From an uncultured Gammaproteobacteria bacterium (lineage in GTDB: Bacteria; Pseudomonadota; Gammaproteobacteria; Pseudomonadales; DT-91): DNA of 11,212 nt. The notes beneath the pieces are model-generated. The model searched no databases and was not told the origin of the DNA. It saw only the letters and a program-made list of their open reading frames with translations. The stretch covers positions 1,786 through 12,997 of the forward strand of contig CAKMZU010000033.1 in NCBI GenBank assembly GCA_929200485.1, given 5' to 3'. Numbering within the stretch: position 1 is the stretch's first letter; every line of letters starts with the position of its first letter. Of this stretch, positions 1-7,475 are shown in pieces. The position numbers were made by a program, and so were the translations under genes.

Positions 1-551
1 ATTTCTTTATTAAACCAACCTGCCATCTGCACACCTGTATTGCCAGCAGCCAGAGGATAAAGATTAAAAGGCGCATAAGCTTCTCGCCACAGGTCTAGAC
101 CACCACCATAATACAACCAGCCATTCATTTCTTGTGCTGTCATCCCAAAAGGTATGGTGGTAAAAAACGGGCTGGATTTGAGCTTTCCTTTCCAATAATA
201 CGCACCAGAATGACCTGCTTCTGCCGCCCCTTTAGACACCGCATCAAAAACTCCCAGTGCTGGAACCAACTCGCCTGCTGCAAATACTTTGATATGTAAG
301 CGGCCACCACTCATCGTATTGACTTGTTCAGCGAAGTATTCCGGTGCTGTGCCAAGCCCCGGGAAACCTTTTGGCCATGAGGTGACCATTTTCCATTCGA
401 TTACTTCAGTAGGAAAAGCCGATGGATCTTTTGCTGACATGCTAGAGCTTGAAGTCACAGCCCTTGGATTCATAGCGATCAAAGCCACCAGTGCAACAAC
501 AACGGCAACCAATGACAGAATAATTAAATTTTGAACGTTGATTGTTTTCAT
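1..551 (-). CDS. TRAP transporter solute-binding protein, DctP/TakP-like (3' end outside window)
   Basis: Periplasmic receptor of a tripartite ATP-independent (TRAP) transporter, which would deliver an organic acid to membrane subunits not seen here. About 183 N-terminal residues are visible; the rest lies beyond the left edge. Residues 8-26 form a hydrophobic stretch (LIILSLVAVVVALVALIAM) with no lipobox cysteine and no convincing AxA site, so it may be an uncleaved anchor or an atypical signal peptide. The mature part starts near residue 52 with WKMVTSWPKGFPGLGT, followed by MSGGRLHIKVFAAGELVP, TTIPFGMTAQEMNGWLYYGG and AGNTGVQMAGWFNKE. From memory, these blocks match the subgroup containing Rhodobacter TakP (2-oxo acid binding). 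The ligand is inferred only, because the binding arginine cannot be judged in a partial protein. The ATG at 551 is preceded by a weak GAG six bases upstream. The gene starts 36 nt after the uvrD stop with no terminator between. Confidence 0.88.
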   Translation of the reverse strand, partial: MKTINVQNLIILSLVAVVVALVALIAMNPRAVTSSSSMSAKDPSAFPTEVIEWKMVTSWPKGFPGLGTAPEYFAEQVNTMSGGRLHIKVFAAGELVPALGVFDAVSKGAAEAGHSGAYYWKGKLKSSPFFTTIPFGMTAQEMNGWLYYGGGLDLWREAYAPFNLYPLAAGNTGVQMAGWFNKE

Positions 552-587
552 TATTTTCTCGTTTCTTATCCGTTCAAGCGAAAGACA

Positions 588-2744
588 TTAGATGACTTCA
601 AGCTTTGCATATTCCAGAACCAGCCACTTACTTCCTTCACTGGCAAAGTTGACCTGAACGCGAGCACTTTTACCTGCACCTTCGTTTTGCAGAACCACTC
701 CTTCACCAAACTTTTGATGAAAAACACGCTGTCCTAGCGAATAGGCACTTTCCCGTCCTGTGACTTGTTGAGAAGCGCGCACAGAAACCGGCGTCTGTAC
801 CGTTTGCAGGCGCATTTCAAATAATAAATTGCTTGGAATTTCTTTAATAAAGCGTGAAGGACTATTAATGGTTTCCTGACCATATAAGCGGCGGCTTTCA
901 GCATAGGATAGGAACAGGGTCTGCATGGCTCTTGTAATGCCAACATAACACAGTCGTCGCTCCTCTTCTAAGCGGTCTGGATCATGCGCACTCATCTTAT
1001 GTGGGAAAAGCCCTTCTTCCAGCCCTACAAGAAACACACAGGGGAACTCCAGGCCTTTAGCACTATGCAAGGTCATCAATTGTACGGCATCATCATAATC
1101 ATCTGCCTGGGCATCTCCGGCATCTAGCGCAGCAGCATCGAGGAATTGCTGCAGTGGCGAGAGTTCCAGTTCATCATCCACTGGAAACTCTGTCGCAGCA
1201 GTGACTAACTCTTCAAGGTTCTCCAATCGCGCTTGAGCCTTTTCCCCTTTTTCTTTTTGAAAAAATTCAATCAAACCACTTTTCTTTATGACCGAATCAA
1301 ACAACTCGTGTAATTCCAGATCATCAAGCGTTTCTGCCAAGGTTTTAATCAAGCTTAAAAACCCCTGCAAACAGGTTGTCGCTCTTGGCGGCAAGGCATT
1401 AGCAGAAATCAAACGGGTTGCCGCTGACCACAAGCTCTCGCCTTCATCCCGAGCCGTTTGTCTTAAAAGATCCACCGTTTTATTGCCAATACCCCGGGTT
1501 GGCGTATTCACGACTCGCTCGAATGAAGAGTCATCATCAGGATTTAATAATAATCGCAGATACGCCAAGGCATGTTTGATTTCCAGTCGCTCATAGAAAC
1601 GTTGCCCGCCATAAATGCGGTAAGGCATACCCGATCGAATGAACGCTTCTTCTAAAATCCGTGATTGCGCATTAGAACGATATAAAACGGCAATATCAGC
1701 TCTTTTAAGCTGTTTCTCGCGAAGTTGCTCTTCTATGGTATCAATAACAAAACGCGCTTCATCCTGCTCATTAAAGGCGGCATAGAGCACGATCGGCTCA
1801 CCCTCTTCACCTTCTGTCCAGAGTGATTTACCCAATCGTGAAAAATTCTTCTCGATAACACTGTTGGCAGCCTGCAAAATCGTTGAAGTTGATCGATAGT
1901 TCTGTTCTAACTTAACCGTTTGCAGACCTTTGAAATCCTGATTCAGGGATTGTATATTTTCAATCTTGGCTCCCCGCCAGCCATAAATAGATTGATCGTC
2001 ATCACCAACAGCCATGAGTTTTGCGCCATTACCGGCGAGCAGACGTATCCATGCATATTGAATGCTATTAGTATCTTGAAACTCATCCACCAGAATATGG
2101 CGAAAACGATTTTGATAATGTGCCAAAAGGTCGGGCTGTTTTAGCCAAATTTCATGCGAGCGTAACAGGAGCTCTGCAAAATCTACCAAACCATTTTGCT
2201 GACAAAGATTTTCGTAGGCTTTATAGACATCCAGCATAACTTCTTCATAAGGATCGCCGAAAGTTTCTATATTAGAGGTTCTTAAGCCATTATCTTTTTT
2301 GCTGTTAATATAACCTTGCGCTTGCCGAGGTGGCCACTGACTGTCATCAAGGGATTTATCCTTCATGATGCGTTTAATTAAACGCAACTGGTCATCGCTG
2401 TCTAAAATTTGAAAATGCTGCGGAAGCCCTGCCTCCAACCAATGCATCTTTAACAAGCGATGGGCCAGCCCATGAAAAGTACCAATCCACAAGCTTTGCG
2501 TTGGCATGTTTAACATATGCTCAACACGCGATCGCATCTCTTTGGCGGCTTTATTGGTAAAGGTCACGGCAAGAATACTGTGAGGTGATATGTTTTCAAC
2601 CTGCATCAACCAGGCAATACGGTGCACCAGAACGCGTGTTTTACCTGATCCAGCTCCAGCTAATACCAAAGTATGGTTATCAGAAGCGGTAACCGCTTCA
2701 CGTTGCGCATCATTTAAGTGATCGAGTATTTCAGAAACATCCAT
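588..2744 (-). CDS. uvrD: DNA helicase II, UvrD (superfamily 1A 3'-5' helicase)
   Basis: ATP-dependent 3'-5' DNA helicase acting in nucleotide excision repair and methyl-directed mismatch repair, and in removal of recombinase filaments. All SF1A motifs are visible: Walker A AGAGSGKT (about residues 29-36), motif Ia TFTNKAAKEM (about 62-71), GTFHGLAHRLL, Walker B ILVDEFQDTN (about 217-226), motif III GDDDQSIYGWRGA (about 247-259), motif IV LEQNYRS, motif V LMTLHSAKGLEFP, and motif VI EEERRLCYVGITRA. The last roughly 50 residues (LGQRVFHQKFGEG onward) are the small Tudor-like C-terminal domain typical of UvrD, which argues against Rep. Length is 718 aa, against about 720 in E. coli. The ATG at 2744 is chosen: it gives MDVSEILDHLNDAQREAV, aligning with E. 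coli UvrD, and AGG lies 7 nt upstream. A TTG one codon earlier is possible but too close to that site. The gene follows ubiB by 24 nt. Confidence 0.97.
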   Translation of the reverse strand: MDVSEILDHLNDAQREAVTASDNHTLVLAGAGSGKTRVLVHRIAWLMQVENISPHSILAVTFTNKAAKEMRSRVEHMLNMPTQSLWIGTFHGLAHRLLKMHWLEAGLPQHFQILDSDDQLRLIKRIMKDKSLDDSQWPPRQAQGYINSKKDNGLRTSNIETFGDPYEEVMLDVYKAYENLCQQNGLVDFAELLLRSHEIWLKQPDLLAHYQNRFRHILVDEFQDTNSIQYAWIRLLAGNGAKLMAVGDDDQSIYGWRGAKIENIQSLNQDFKGLQTVKLEQNYRSTSTILQAANSVIEKNFSRLGKSLWTEGEEGEPIVLYAAFNEQDEARFVIDTIEEQLREKQLKRADIAVLYRSNAQSRILEEAFIRSGMPYRIYGGQRFYERLEIKHALAYLRLLLNPDDDSSFERVVNTPTRGIGNKTVDLLRQTARDEGESLWSAATRLISANALPPRATTCLQGFLSLIKTLAETLDDLELHELFDSVIKKSGLIEFFQKEKGEKAQARLENLEELVTAATEFPVDDELELSPLQQFLDAAALDAGDAQADDYDDAVQLMTLHSAKGLEFPCVFLVGLEEGLFPHKMSAHDPDRLEEERRLCYVGITRAMQTLFLSYAESRRLYGQETINSPSRFIKEIPSNLLFEMRLQTVQTPVSVRASQQVTGRESAYSLGQRVFHQKFGEGVVLQNEGAGKSARVQVNFASEGSKWLVLEYAKLEVI

Positions 2745-2768
2745 CAAACTACCTATTATCAGGAAAAC

Positions 2769-4289
2769 CTATTTCAGGAAAAAAAGTAAACTGACAACAA
2801 CTATTGCACTGCTAAAGCACACCGCCACCCAGCGATGACTTTGGTTTTGCTGTTCAAGCAACCGGTTTAATGCAATTTCGTTGTCTTTATTTTTAAGAAG
2901 ATTGGCATAGACCAAATCGGGTAATTCAGGCAAGTGCTCCAGCCAATCCGGTAAATGATACTCTGCCTGCCTAAGCATATTTTTTGGCGAATAGCGCTCT
3001 TTAATCCAACGTTCAAGAAAAGGCAGTGCGGTATCCCATAAATCCAAATCTGGATAAAGTTGTTTGCCTAGACCCTCAACATGCAATAAGGTTTTTTGCA
3101 GCAGCATCAATTCAGGTTGAACCGTCATATCAAAACGTCTTGCCGTGTGGAAAAGATAGAGCAAAAGTTCGGCGAAAGAAATTTCAGCCAACGGTTTTTC
3201 AAATATAGGCTCACAGACAGAACGAATGGCTGCTTCAAAATCCGACAGACGGATATGCTTGTTAACCCAGCCTGTTTCAACATGGATTTTTGCCACCTGC
3301 CGATAATCACGTTTAAAGATTGCTAACAAACATCTGGCCACATAATACTGATCGGCTTGGTCAAGACTGCCAACAATTGCACAATCAATGGCCATATAAA
3401 GCGGAGGATCAATCGGGGTTTTAGCAACAAAAATATTGCCCGGGTGCATATCCGCATGAAAAAAACTGTGTTCAAATACCTGCCTGAAAAATATCTCGAC
3501 GCCTCTTTCAGCCAATTGTTTCCGGCTAATCCCCATCGCATCAATGGTTGCGATATCGGATACCGGTATCCCATCAATCCGCTCACTCACCAAGACGTTT
3601 TCCCGGCAATACGGCCAATAGACGTCAGGAATGGTTAATAAATCCGATGAATCAAAATTGCGTTTTAATTGTGATGCATTAGCCGCCTCCCGTTTCAGAT
3701 CCAGTTCGTTGATGAGTGTGTACTCGTACTCATCAACCACCTCAACTGGACGTAGCCGTTTGCCATCAGGGTGAAAAACTTGAATTAACTTGGCAGCCAT
3801 TCGAATGAGTTTTAGATCTTCATTGATCACTTTGGTGATATCCGGACGCACCACTTTCACCACAACAGGTGTTAAATCAAAGAGTGTCGCAGCATGAACT
3901 TGTGCGATAGAAGCTGAAGCCATGGGTGTTTTTTCAAAGCTATGAAACAATCGATCAACGGAATCGCCCAAGGATTGCTCAATAATTTCTCGAGCAAGAT
4001 CACTGTCAAAGGGTGCAACCTGATCCTGTAATTGCGCCAGAGCTGTTGCCGTTTCCTCACTTAATAAATCTTGCCTTGTTGAAAGTAGCTGGCCTAGCTT
4101 AACAAACACAGGGCCCAGAGCCTCTAACGCCTTAGCTAGTGATTCACCTTCCGATAAGTTGGGTTTTTTAACTAATCGAAATGTGTAAAAAAAATACCGT
4201 AGATACCAAGGCATTAATGCAAGAGGCAAACAGCAATCCAGGCGATATTTCATCGCCACACGCCAAATAGTAAATAAACGGCTGATCAT
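2769..4289 (-). CDS. ubiB: UbiB, atypical kinase-like ATPase of ubiquinone biosynthesis
   Basis: Member of the ABC1/ADCK/UbiB family, a protein-kinase-like fold with ATPase activity that is membrane associated and required for ubiquinone synthesis, probably by acting on lipid intermediates or the Ubi complex. Visible signatures in order: KxGQ motif (VKLGQ, residues 63-67), Ala-rich loop ASASIAQVHAA (124-134), nucleotide-binding Lys145 in VVVKVVRPDI, ELDLKREAANA (195-205), catalytic loop HADMHPGN (278-285), and the metal-binding Asp302 in DCAIVGSL. The blocks VCEPIFEKPLAEISF and ARRFDMTVQPELMLLQKTLLHVEGLGKQLYPDLDLW are diagnostic of UbiB (the latter split here only by small substitutions). A single C-terminal membrane helix (WVAVCFSSAIVVVSLLFFL) ends the protein; I recall two in E. 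coli UbiB, consistent with 506 aa here versus about 546. The start ATG at 4289 has GGA 9 nt upstream. The gene lies 37 nt after ubiJ. The DCA tripeptide (DCG in E. coli from memory) is noted as a finding. Confidence 0.97.
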   Translation of the reverse strand: MISRLFTIWRVAMKYRLDCCLPLALMPWYLRYFFYTFRLVKKPNLSEGESLAKALEALGPVFVKLGQLLSTRQDLLSEETATALAQLQDQVAPFDSDLAREIIEQSLGDSVDRLFHSFEKTPMASASIAQVHAATLFDLTPVVVKVVRPDITKVINEDLKLIRMAAKLIQVFHPDGKRLRPVEVVDEYEYTLINELDLKREAANASQLKRNFDSSDLLTIPDVYWPYCRENVLVSERIDGIPVSDIATIDAMGISRKQLAERGVEIFFRQVFEHSFFHADMHPGNIFVAKTPIDPPLYMAIDCAIVGSLDQADQYYVARCLLAIFKRDYRQVAKIHVETGWVNKHIRLSDFEAAIRSVCEPIFEKPLAEISFAELLLYLFHTARRFDMTVQPELMLLQKTLLHVEGLGKQLYPDLDLWDTALPFLERWIKERYSPKNMLRQAEYHLPDWLEHLPELPDLVYANLLKNKDNEIALNRLLEQQNQSHRWVAVCFSSAIVVVSLLFFLK

Positions 4290-4326
4290 GGTGTCAGTTC
4301 CAGCTTTAACATCTCAGCTATACCCA

Positions 4327-4950
4327 TCAGCCCTTTACCTTCACTTGCAACCGCTTGGTTTTCGCTTCCAGTCGATCTAAACGTAAATTTAATGCCTGAA
4401 TATCATCCACATACTGATTAAAATCACTCTCCGTTGGCATTAATGCGATTTCTTCAGTCACAAACTCTTTGAGTTGGCGCACTACTTGAGGATGGATGGT
4501 TTTTGCCCAGTGGCTGGTTTTTCGAGAGAACTTACCAATCAAATGCGCGGGAATATCACCAATAAACTTGGATAAATGAAACTCCCAGTCAATGCCGATC
4601 TGCGCCAAAATAGATTGCAGCTTGATTAGTAGCTGGCTATCGCCTTGAACTTTTAAATCCAGATTAATCAAAGCGGCTGCTTTATCATCGGCCGACAACA
4701 ATTGAATAAACGACGACAAATCACCACTTAAATGGGTCGTTGGCTGTAAATCCGTCGTCATCGACCAATGTTCAAAGGTATTTAACCCTATGGCTTCCTG
4801 ACTAACACTAATAACAAAGTCCATCGGGGGGTTGGTGATACTTAGATGAATACTTTGGCCGTCAAAGTCTCTTAACCGACTCTGTGCCCTTTTATCGAGC
4901 TTCAATGTTTGATTAATCAAGCCTTGAAGTGCCTTGAGTTGCTCGTCCAC
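4327..4950 (-). CDS. ubiJ: UbiJ, SCP2-domain accessory factor of ubiquinone biosynthesis
   Basis: Non-catalytic accessory protein (formerly YigP) of the Ubi complex. It has an SCP2 lipid-binding fold thought to hold the hydrophobic quinone intermediates, and partners with UbiK. The 207-residue protein shows the expected pattern: an N-terminal helix (LKALQGLINQTLKLD), a strand-rich SCP2 domain (roughly residues 30-115, including LSGDLSSFIQLL and LDLKVQGDSQLLIKLQSIL), the block IDWEFHLSKFIGDIPAHLIG (about 118-137), and a C-terminal heptad-rich segment (about 175-205, DDIQALNLRLDRLEAKTKRL) likely to form a coiled coil. Sequence conservation in this family is low, so the name rests on domain pattern, length and position between ubiE and ubiB, which is the standard arrangement. 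The start is GTG at 4950: no in-frame ATG occurs before the middle of the SCP2 domain, and GAG lies about 9 nt upstream. It begins 13 nt after the ubiE stop. Confidence 0.93.
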   Translation of the reverse strand: MDEQLKALQGLINQTLKLDKRAQSRLRDFDGQSIHLSITNPPMDFVISVSQEAIGLNTFEHWSMTTDLQPTTHLSGDLSSFIQLLSADDKAAALINLDLKVQGDSQLLIKLQSILAQIGIDWEFHLSKFIGDIPAHLIGKFSRKTSHWAKTIHPQVVRQLKEFVTEEIALMPTESDFNQYVDDIQALNLRLDRLEAKTKRLQVKVKG

Positions 4951-4963
4951 TGCTTACTACTCT

Positions 4964-5728
4964 TTAAGCTTTGTACGCTTTATGCAAGGCGACAATCCCG
5001 CCCGTCATGTTGTAATAATCCACTCTTGCAAACCCAGCACCAAGAATCATTTGCTTTAAGGTCTCTTGATCCGGATGCATACGAATAGATTCGGCCAGAT
5101 AACGATAACTGTCCTCATCATCGGCCACAAGCTTGCCTATTTTTGGCAAAAGGTTAAATGAATACGCATCATAGACTTTAGAAAGCAGAGGGTTTTTCGG
5201 CTTTGAGAATTCAAGGACAAGCAGTTTACCACCCGGCTTTAGAATTCTCAGCATGGATTTCAACGCATTTTCTTTTTCAGTGACATTACGAAGGCCAAAA
5301 GCAATGGTAATGCAATCAAAATAATTGTCTTCGAAGGGCAAAAACTCTGCATCAGCTTGTACAAAAGCCGTGTTTTTAGCAAGGCCTTTATCCATCAGGC
5401 GATCTCGTCCGATGCACAGCATGGATTCATTGATATCCGATAAGACCACCTGCCCCTTCTCACCGACAATTTTTGAGAACTTCGCGGCTAAATCTCCTGT
5501 ACCTCCAGCAATATCGAGTACTTTGTGCCCAGGTCGCACACAACTCGCTTCAATGGTTAATTGCTTCCATAGTCGATGTACACCAGCCGACATCAAGTCA
5601 TTCATGACATCATATTTACCAGCAACCGAATGAAATACGCCAGCGACACGCCCCGCTTTATCGCCTTTATTTACTGATTCATAACCGAAGTGGGTTTTTC
5701 CATCAGTGCTATTGTCTCTGTCAGACAT
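4964..5728 (-). CDS. ubiE: UbiE, ubiquinone/menaquinone C-methyltransferase
   Basis: SAM-dependent methyltransferase that C-methylates the 2-polyprenyl-6-methoxy-1,4-benzoquinol ring in ubiquinone synthesis, and demethylmenaquinol where that pathway exists. No other menaquinone gene is seen here. The 254 residues match the family length (251 in E. coli) end to end. Class I Rossmann motifs are [15 protein letters not shown] (motif I, about 70-84), SDINESML (acidic residue D98 of motif II), [16 protein letters not shown] (about 138-153, UbiE signature) and [15 protein letters not shown] (about 163-177). The N-terminal [24 protein letters not shown] and C-terminal [16 protein letters not shown] blocks are also typical; both are quoted within the family's conserved runs. 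Start ATG at 5728 gives the expected N-terminus, though only a weak GAG lies 10 nt upstream. It is the first gene of the ubi cluster, so its promoter should lie in 5729-5900. Confidence 0.97.
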   Translation of the reverse strand: MSDRDNSTDGKTHFGYESVNKGDKAGRVAGVFHSVAGKYDVMNDLMSAGVHRLWKQLTIEASCVRPGHKVLDIAGGTGDLAAKFSKIVGEKGQVVLSDINESMLCIGRDRLMDKGLAKNTAFVQADAEFLPFEDNYFDCITIAFGLRNVTEKENALKSMLRILKPGGKLLVLEFSKPKNPLLSKVYDAYSFNLLPKIGKLVADDEDSYRYLAESIRMHPDQETLKQMILGAGFARVDYYNMTGGIVALHKAYKA

Positions 5729-5805
5729 GGAAGAAGATCTCTAGACAAATAAGGACATTCTACCGCTTATCCCTTGTTAAGTCTCTACTCTCTTTCTGTA
5801 ATGAA

Positions 5806-5862
5806 AACCCGCCTCAGAAGTAAATGCCATGAGTTTTAAGACTCTTTTGTCAAACGCGGGTT
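5806..5862. repeat. Long-range inverted repeat AACCCGC / GCGGGTT
   Basis: A perfect 7-bp inverted repeat (AACCCGC at 5806-5812, GCGGGTT at 5856-5862) with a 43-nt spacer that includes a small inner GAGT/ACTC pair (5831-5834 and 5841-5844). No T-run follows either arm, so it does not look like an intrinsic terminator. It could be a two-site operator or a folded 5' leader, or chance. It lies about 80 nt upstream of ubiE and about 190 nt upstream of the antiporter start. Confidence 0.35.
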
Positions 5863-5864
5863 AG

Positions 5865-5874
5865 TTAACGTTAA
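5865..5874. promoter_or_regulatory. 10-bp palindrome TTAACGTTAA, possible regulator site
   Basis: A perfect 10-bp palindrome just right of the GCGGGTT arm in the divergent intergenic region, in a plausible position for a dimeric regulator. A 10-bp palindrome is expected about once in every 1 kb by chance, so this is weak evidence on its own and no regulator is named. Confidence 0.2.
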
Positions 5875-6041
5875 TAAAGATCGAATGAGAGAATCCAAAG
5901 CTTACTCTCGACACCATTAATGCAAACCCTTAATGATCCAAAAGCTGTAGCTGTCTAATTGAACCAACCTGCCAAATCGCAGTCAAAAGTAACTGAACCC
6001 CTATAACTTCTACTAACATTCCTTTCACTTGATCGTTCTGT

Positions 6042-6047
6042 GAGGTG
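6042..6047 (+). promoter_or_regulatory. Ribosome binding site GAGGTG that sets the antiporter start
   Basis: GAGGTG is a strong Shine-Dalgarno match ending 6 nt before the TTG at 6054. The GTG inside it (6045) opens a slightly longer frame, but it has no ribosome site of its own upstream. The motif is therefore read as the binding site and TTG as the start. Confidence 0.65.
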
Positions 6048-6053
6048 AATCGT

Positions 6054-7475
6054 TTGCATACACCCGAGACACATAAGATTGGAGTTATTGCTGCCTCTGC
6101 GATTGTCGCTGGCAATATGATGGGGTCTGGCATCATTCTACTGCCAGCGAGCTTTGCCAGCCTCGGCTCCATAACATTAGTATCATGGATTCTTGCATCC
6201 ATCGGGGCATTATCGCTTGCTTATATCTATGCAACATTAGGAAAACGTGACCCTCAAGCCGGCGGACCCGTTGCATATGCGGCTGAAGTTGCACCCGTTT
6301 TTGGGTATCAGGCCGGTCTTCTTTATTTTCATGCAGGATGGGTAGGCAATCTCGCCATGGCATTATCTGGTATCGCTTACCTTTCCGTGTTCTTCCCTTC
6401 ACTGATCAAGCCTTTACCCGCATCCATCGGGGCAGTCATTGCCATATGGGTACTTACCGCCCTAAATTTACTTGGTGCACGCTGGATAGGGCGCCTCGTA
6501 ACCACAAGTGTAAGCCTGCTGCTAATACCTATCTTGCTGGTTAGCATTTTCGGCTGGTTTGTTTTCGAACCGGCGATTTTTTTAGCCAACTGGAATGTGA
6601 CACATCAATCAGATAGCTTGATCACGATACAGGGTATTGTTCTGAGTATATGGGCTTTCATTGGTATTGAATCTGCATCTGTAAATGCTGGACTCGTCCG
6701 CAACCCCAATAGAACGATCCCTTTGGCAACCATGCTGGGAACGGCAATAACAGCACTGGTCTACACACTTTCCACAACTGCCATATCAGGCATGCTTCCT
6801 GCTGCCAAGATGTCTTCTACTGGCGCGCCTTTTTCTCTTGCCTTGGAATACATGATAGAGCAATTAGCACCTGCCTCAATTTCAGCACAGACTATTGCTA
6901 AAGTATCGATATGGGCTAGAAATTCAGTATCTATCGTTGCTGTTGTAGCTTGCTTTGTATCTCTTGGCGCGTGGATTATGTCTATCGCACAAGCAGCATC
7001 ACGTTCTGCAAATGATGGTGCCTTGCCAAGCGTTTTCAGTCAGATAAATGATAAGGGCGTACCAGTAAAAGGCATTATTTTACTCGCCGCTCTATGCACA
7101 ATACTTATGGCATTTATTGGTTTGCTTTCTGCATTTACCGGGAAAAGCACCAAAGACATGTTCAATATAATTGCCTCCGTGACCGTGTTATTCACCATCA
7201 TCCCTTATTTTTATTCTGCACTGCAGATGATACGCCTTGAACGCATGGAACATGTCTCCTTTAAACATGCCGTCATACCTGTGACATTATCACTTGTCGC
7301 CATTGTATGGGCTTTCGTCACGTTAATCGGTGTCAGTCTTGGTATTTTATTCAGTTCACTGGTGGTGATATTTGGTGTACTCGTTTTTTACGTCAGCAAA
7401 GACCGCACAGAACTGGAAAAGAGAATGCACGAACTTCGCATTCACAAGATAGACCAACTGAAGAGGGGATCATGA
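6054..7475 (+). CDS. Amino-acid/amine antiporter, CadB/AdiC/PotE type (APC superfamily)
   Basis: Inner-membrane exchanger of the APC basic amino acid/polyamine antiporter family, inferred to import the substrate of the adjacent decarboxylase in exchange for the resulting amine. The 473-residue protein, numbered from TTG, has about 12 hydrophobic segments. Conserved features: GNMMGSGIILLPA in helix 1 (about 20-32), QAGGPVAYAAE (68-78), LLYFHAGWVGNLA (89-101), SIWAFIGIESAS (198-209, with Trp200 and Glu206 matching AdiC Trp202 and Glu208), NPNRTIPLATMLGT (217-230), and SLGAW with Trp307 (AdiC Trp293). Overall wording (NMMGSGI, GGP, ATMLGT, SGAP-like TGAPF, ANDG, PYFYS) is closer to my recollection of CadB than of AdiC, but the substrate is not settled. 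About 16 extra residues sit before helix 8. Start is TTG at 6054 because GAGGTG lies 6 nt upstream and the N-terminus then matches AdiC/CadB. The stop overlaps the decarboxylase start as ATGA, implying translational coupling. Confidence 0.9.
   Translation: MHTPETHKIGVIAASAIVAGNMMGSGIILLPASFASLGSITLVSWILASIGALSLAYIYATLGKRDPQAGGPVAYAAEVAPVFGYQAGLLYFHAGWVGNLAMALSGIAYLSVFFPSLIKPLPASIGAVIAIWVLTALNLLGARWIGRLVTTSVSLLLIPILLVSIFGWFVFEPAIFLANWNVTHQSDSLITIQGIVLSIWAFIGIESASVNAGLVRNPNRTIPLATMLGTAITALVYTLSTTAISGMLPAAKMSSTGAPFSLALEYMIEQLAPASISAQTIAKVSIWARNSVSIVAVVACFVSLGAWIMSIAQAASRSANDGALPSVFSQINDKGVPVKGIILLAALCTILMAFIGLLSAFTGKSTKDMFNIIASVTVLFTIIPYFYSALQMIRLERMEHVSFKHAVIPVTLSLVAIVWAFVTLIGVSLGILFSSLVVIFGVLVFYVSKDRTELEKRMHELRIHKIDQLKRGS

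Larger units (their letters stand above)
5729..6053. promoter_or_regulatory. Divergent intergenic region between ubiE and the antiporter gene
   Basis: This is the only non-coding stretch over 300 nt in the window. It must hold the minus-strand promoter of ubiE and the plus-strand promoter of the antiporter-decarboxylase operon. For ubiE, the best -10 candidate on the minus strand is TAGAAT (plus positions 5757-5762), about 29 nt before the ATG, but no good -35 sits at 16-18 nt. For the plus-strand operon, TATAAC (6002-6007) and TCTAAT (5954-5959) are possible -10 elements, again with poor -35 matches, which could mean activator dependence. The region also contains a 7-bp inverted repeat (5806-5812 with 5856-5862), the palindrome TTAACGTTAA (5865-5874) and the 8-bp palindrome CATTAATG (5915-5922). 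I see no RNA gene, and no credible short coding frame with a ribosome site. All promoter calls are visual guesses. Confidence 0.5.

Noticed and set aside
3357..3638. Plus-strand open frames opposite ubiB, up to 93 residues.
   Set aside because: They are antisense shadows of a strongly conserved gene, with no recognisable domain.
5806..5862. The inverted repeat as an intrinsic terminator.
   Set aside because: The spacer is 43 nt and no T-run follows on either strand; it also lies between divergent genes where no terminator is needed.
13..5974. A 13-nt direct repeat AACCAACCTGCCA at 13-25 and 5962-5974.
   Set aside because: A shared 13-mer is expected about once by chance in a window of this size; one copy is inside the TRAP receptor coding sequence and the flanks differ.
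5930..6202. A 90-residue open frame on the minus strand across the antiporter start.
   Set aside because: It is antisense to the well-supported antiporter, has no family resemblance and no ribosome site.
7307..7471. A 55-residue N-terminal extension of the decarboxylase frame.
   Set aside because: It lies wholly inside the antiporter coding sequence, and the ATG at 7472 has a good ribosome site and the family-typical N-terminus.
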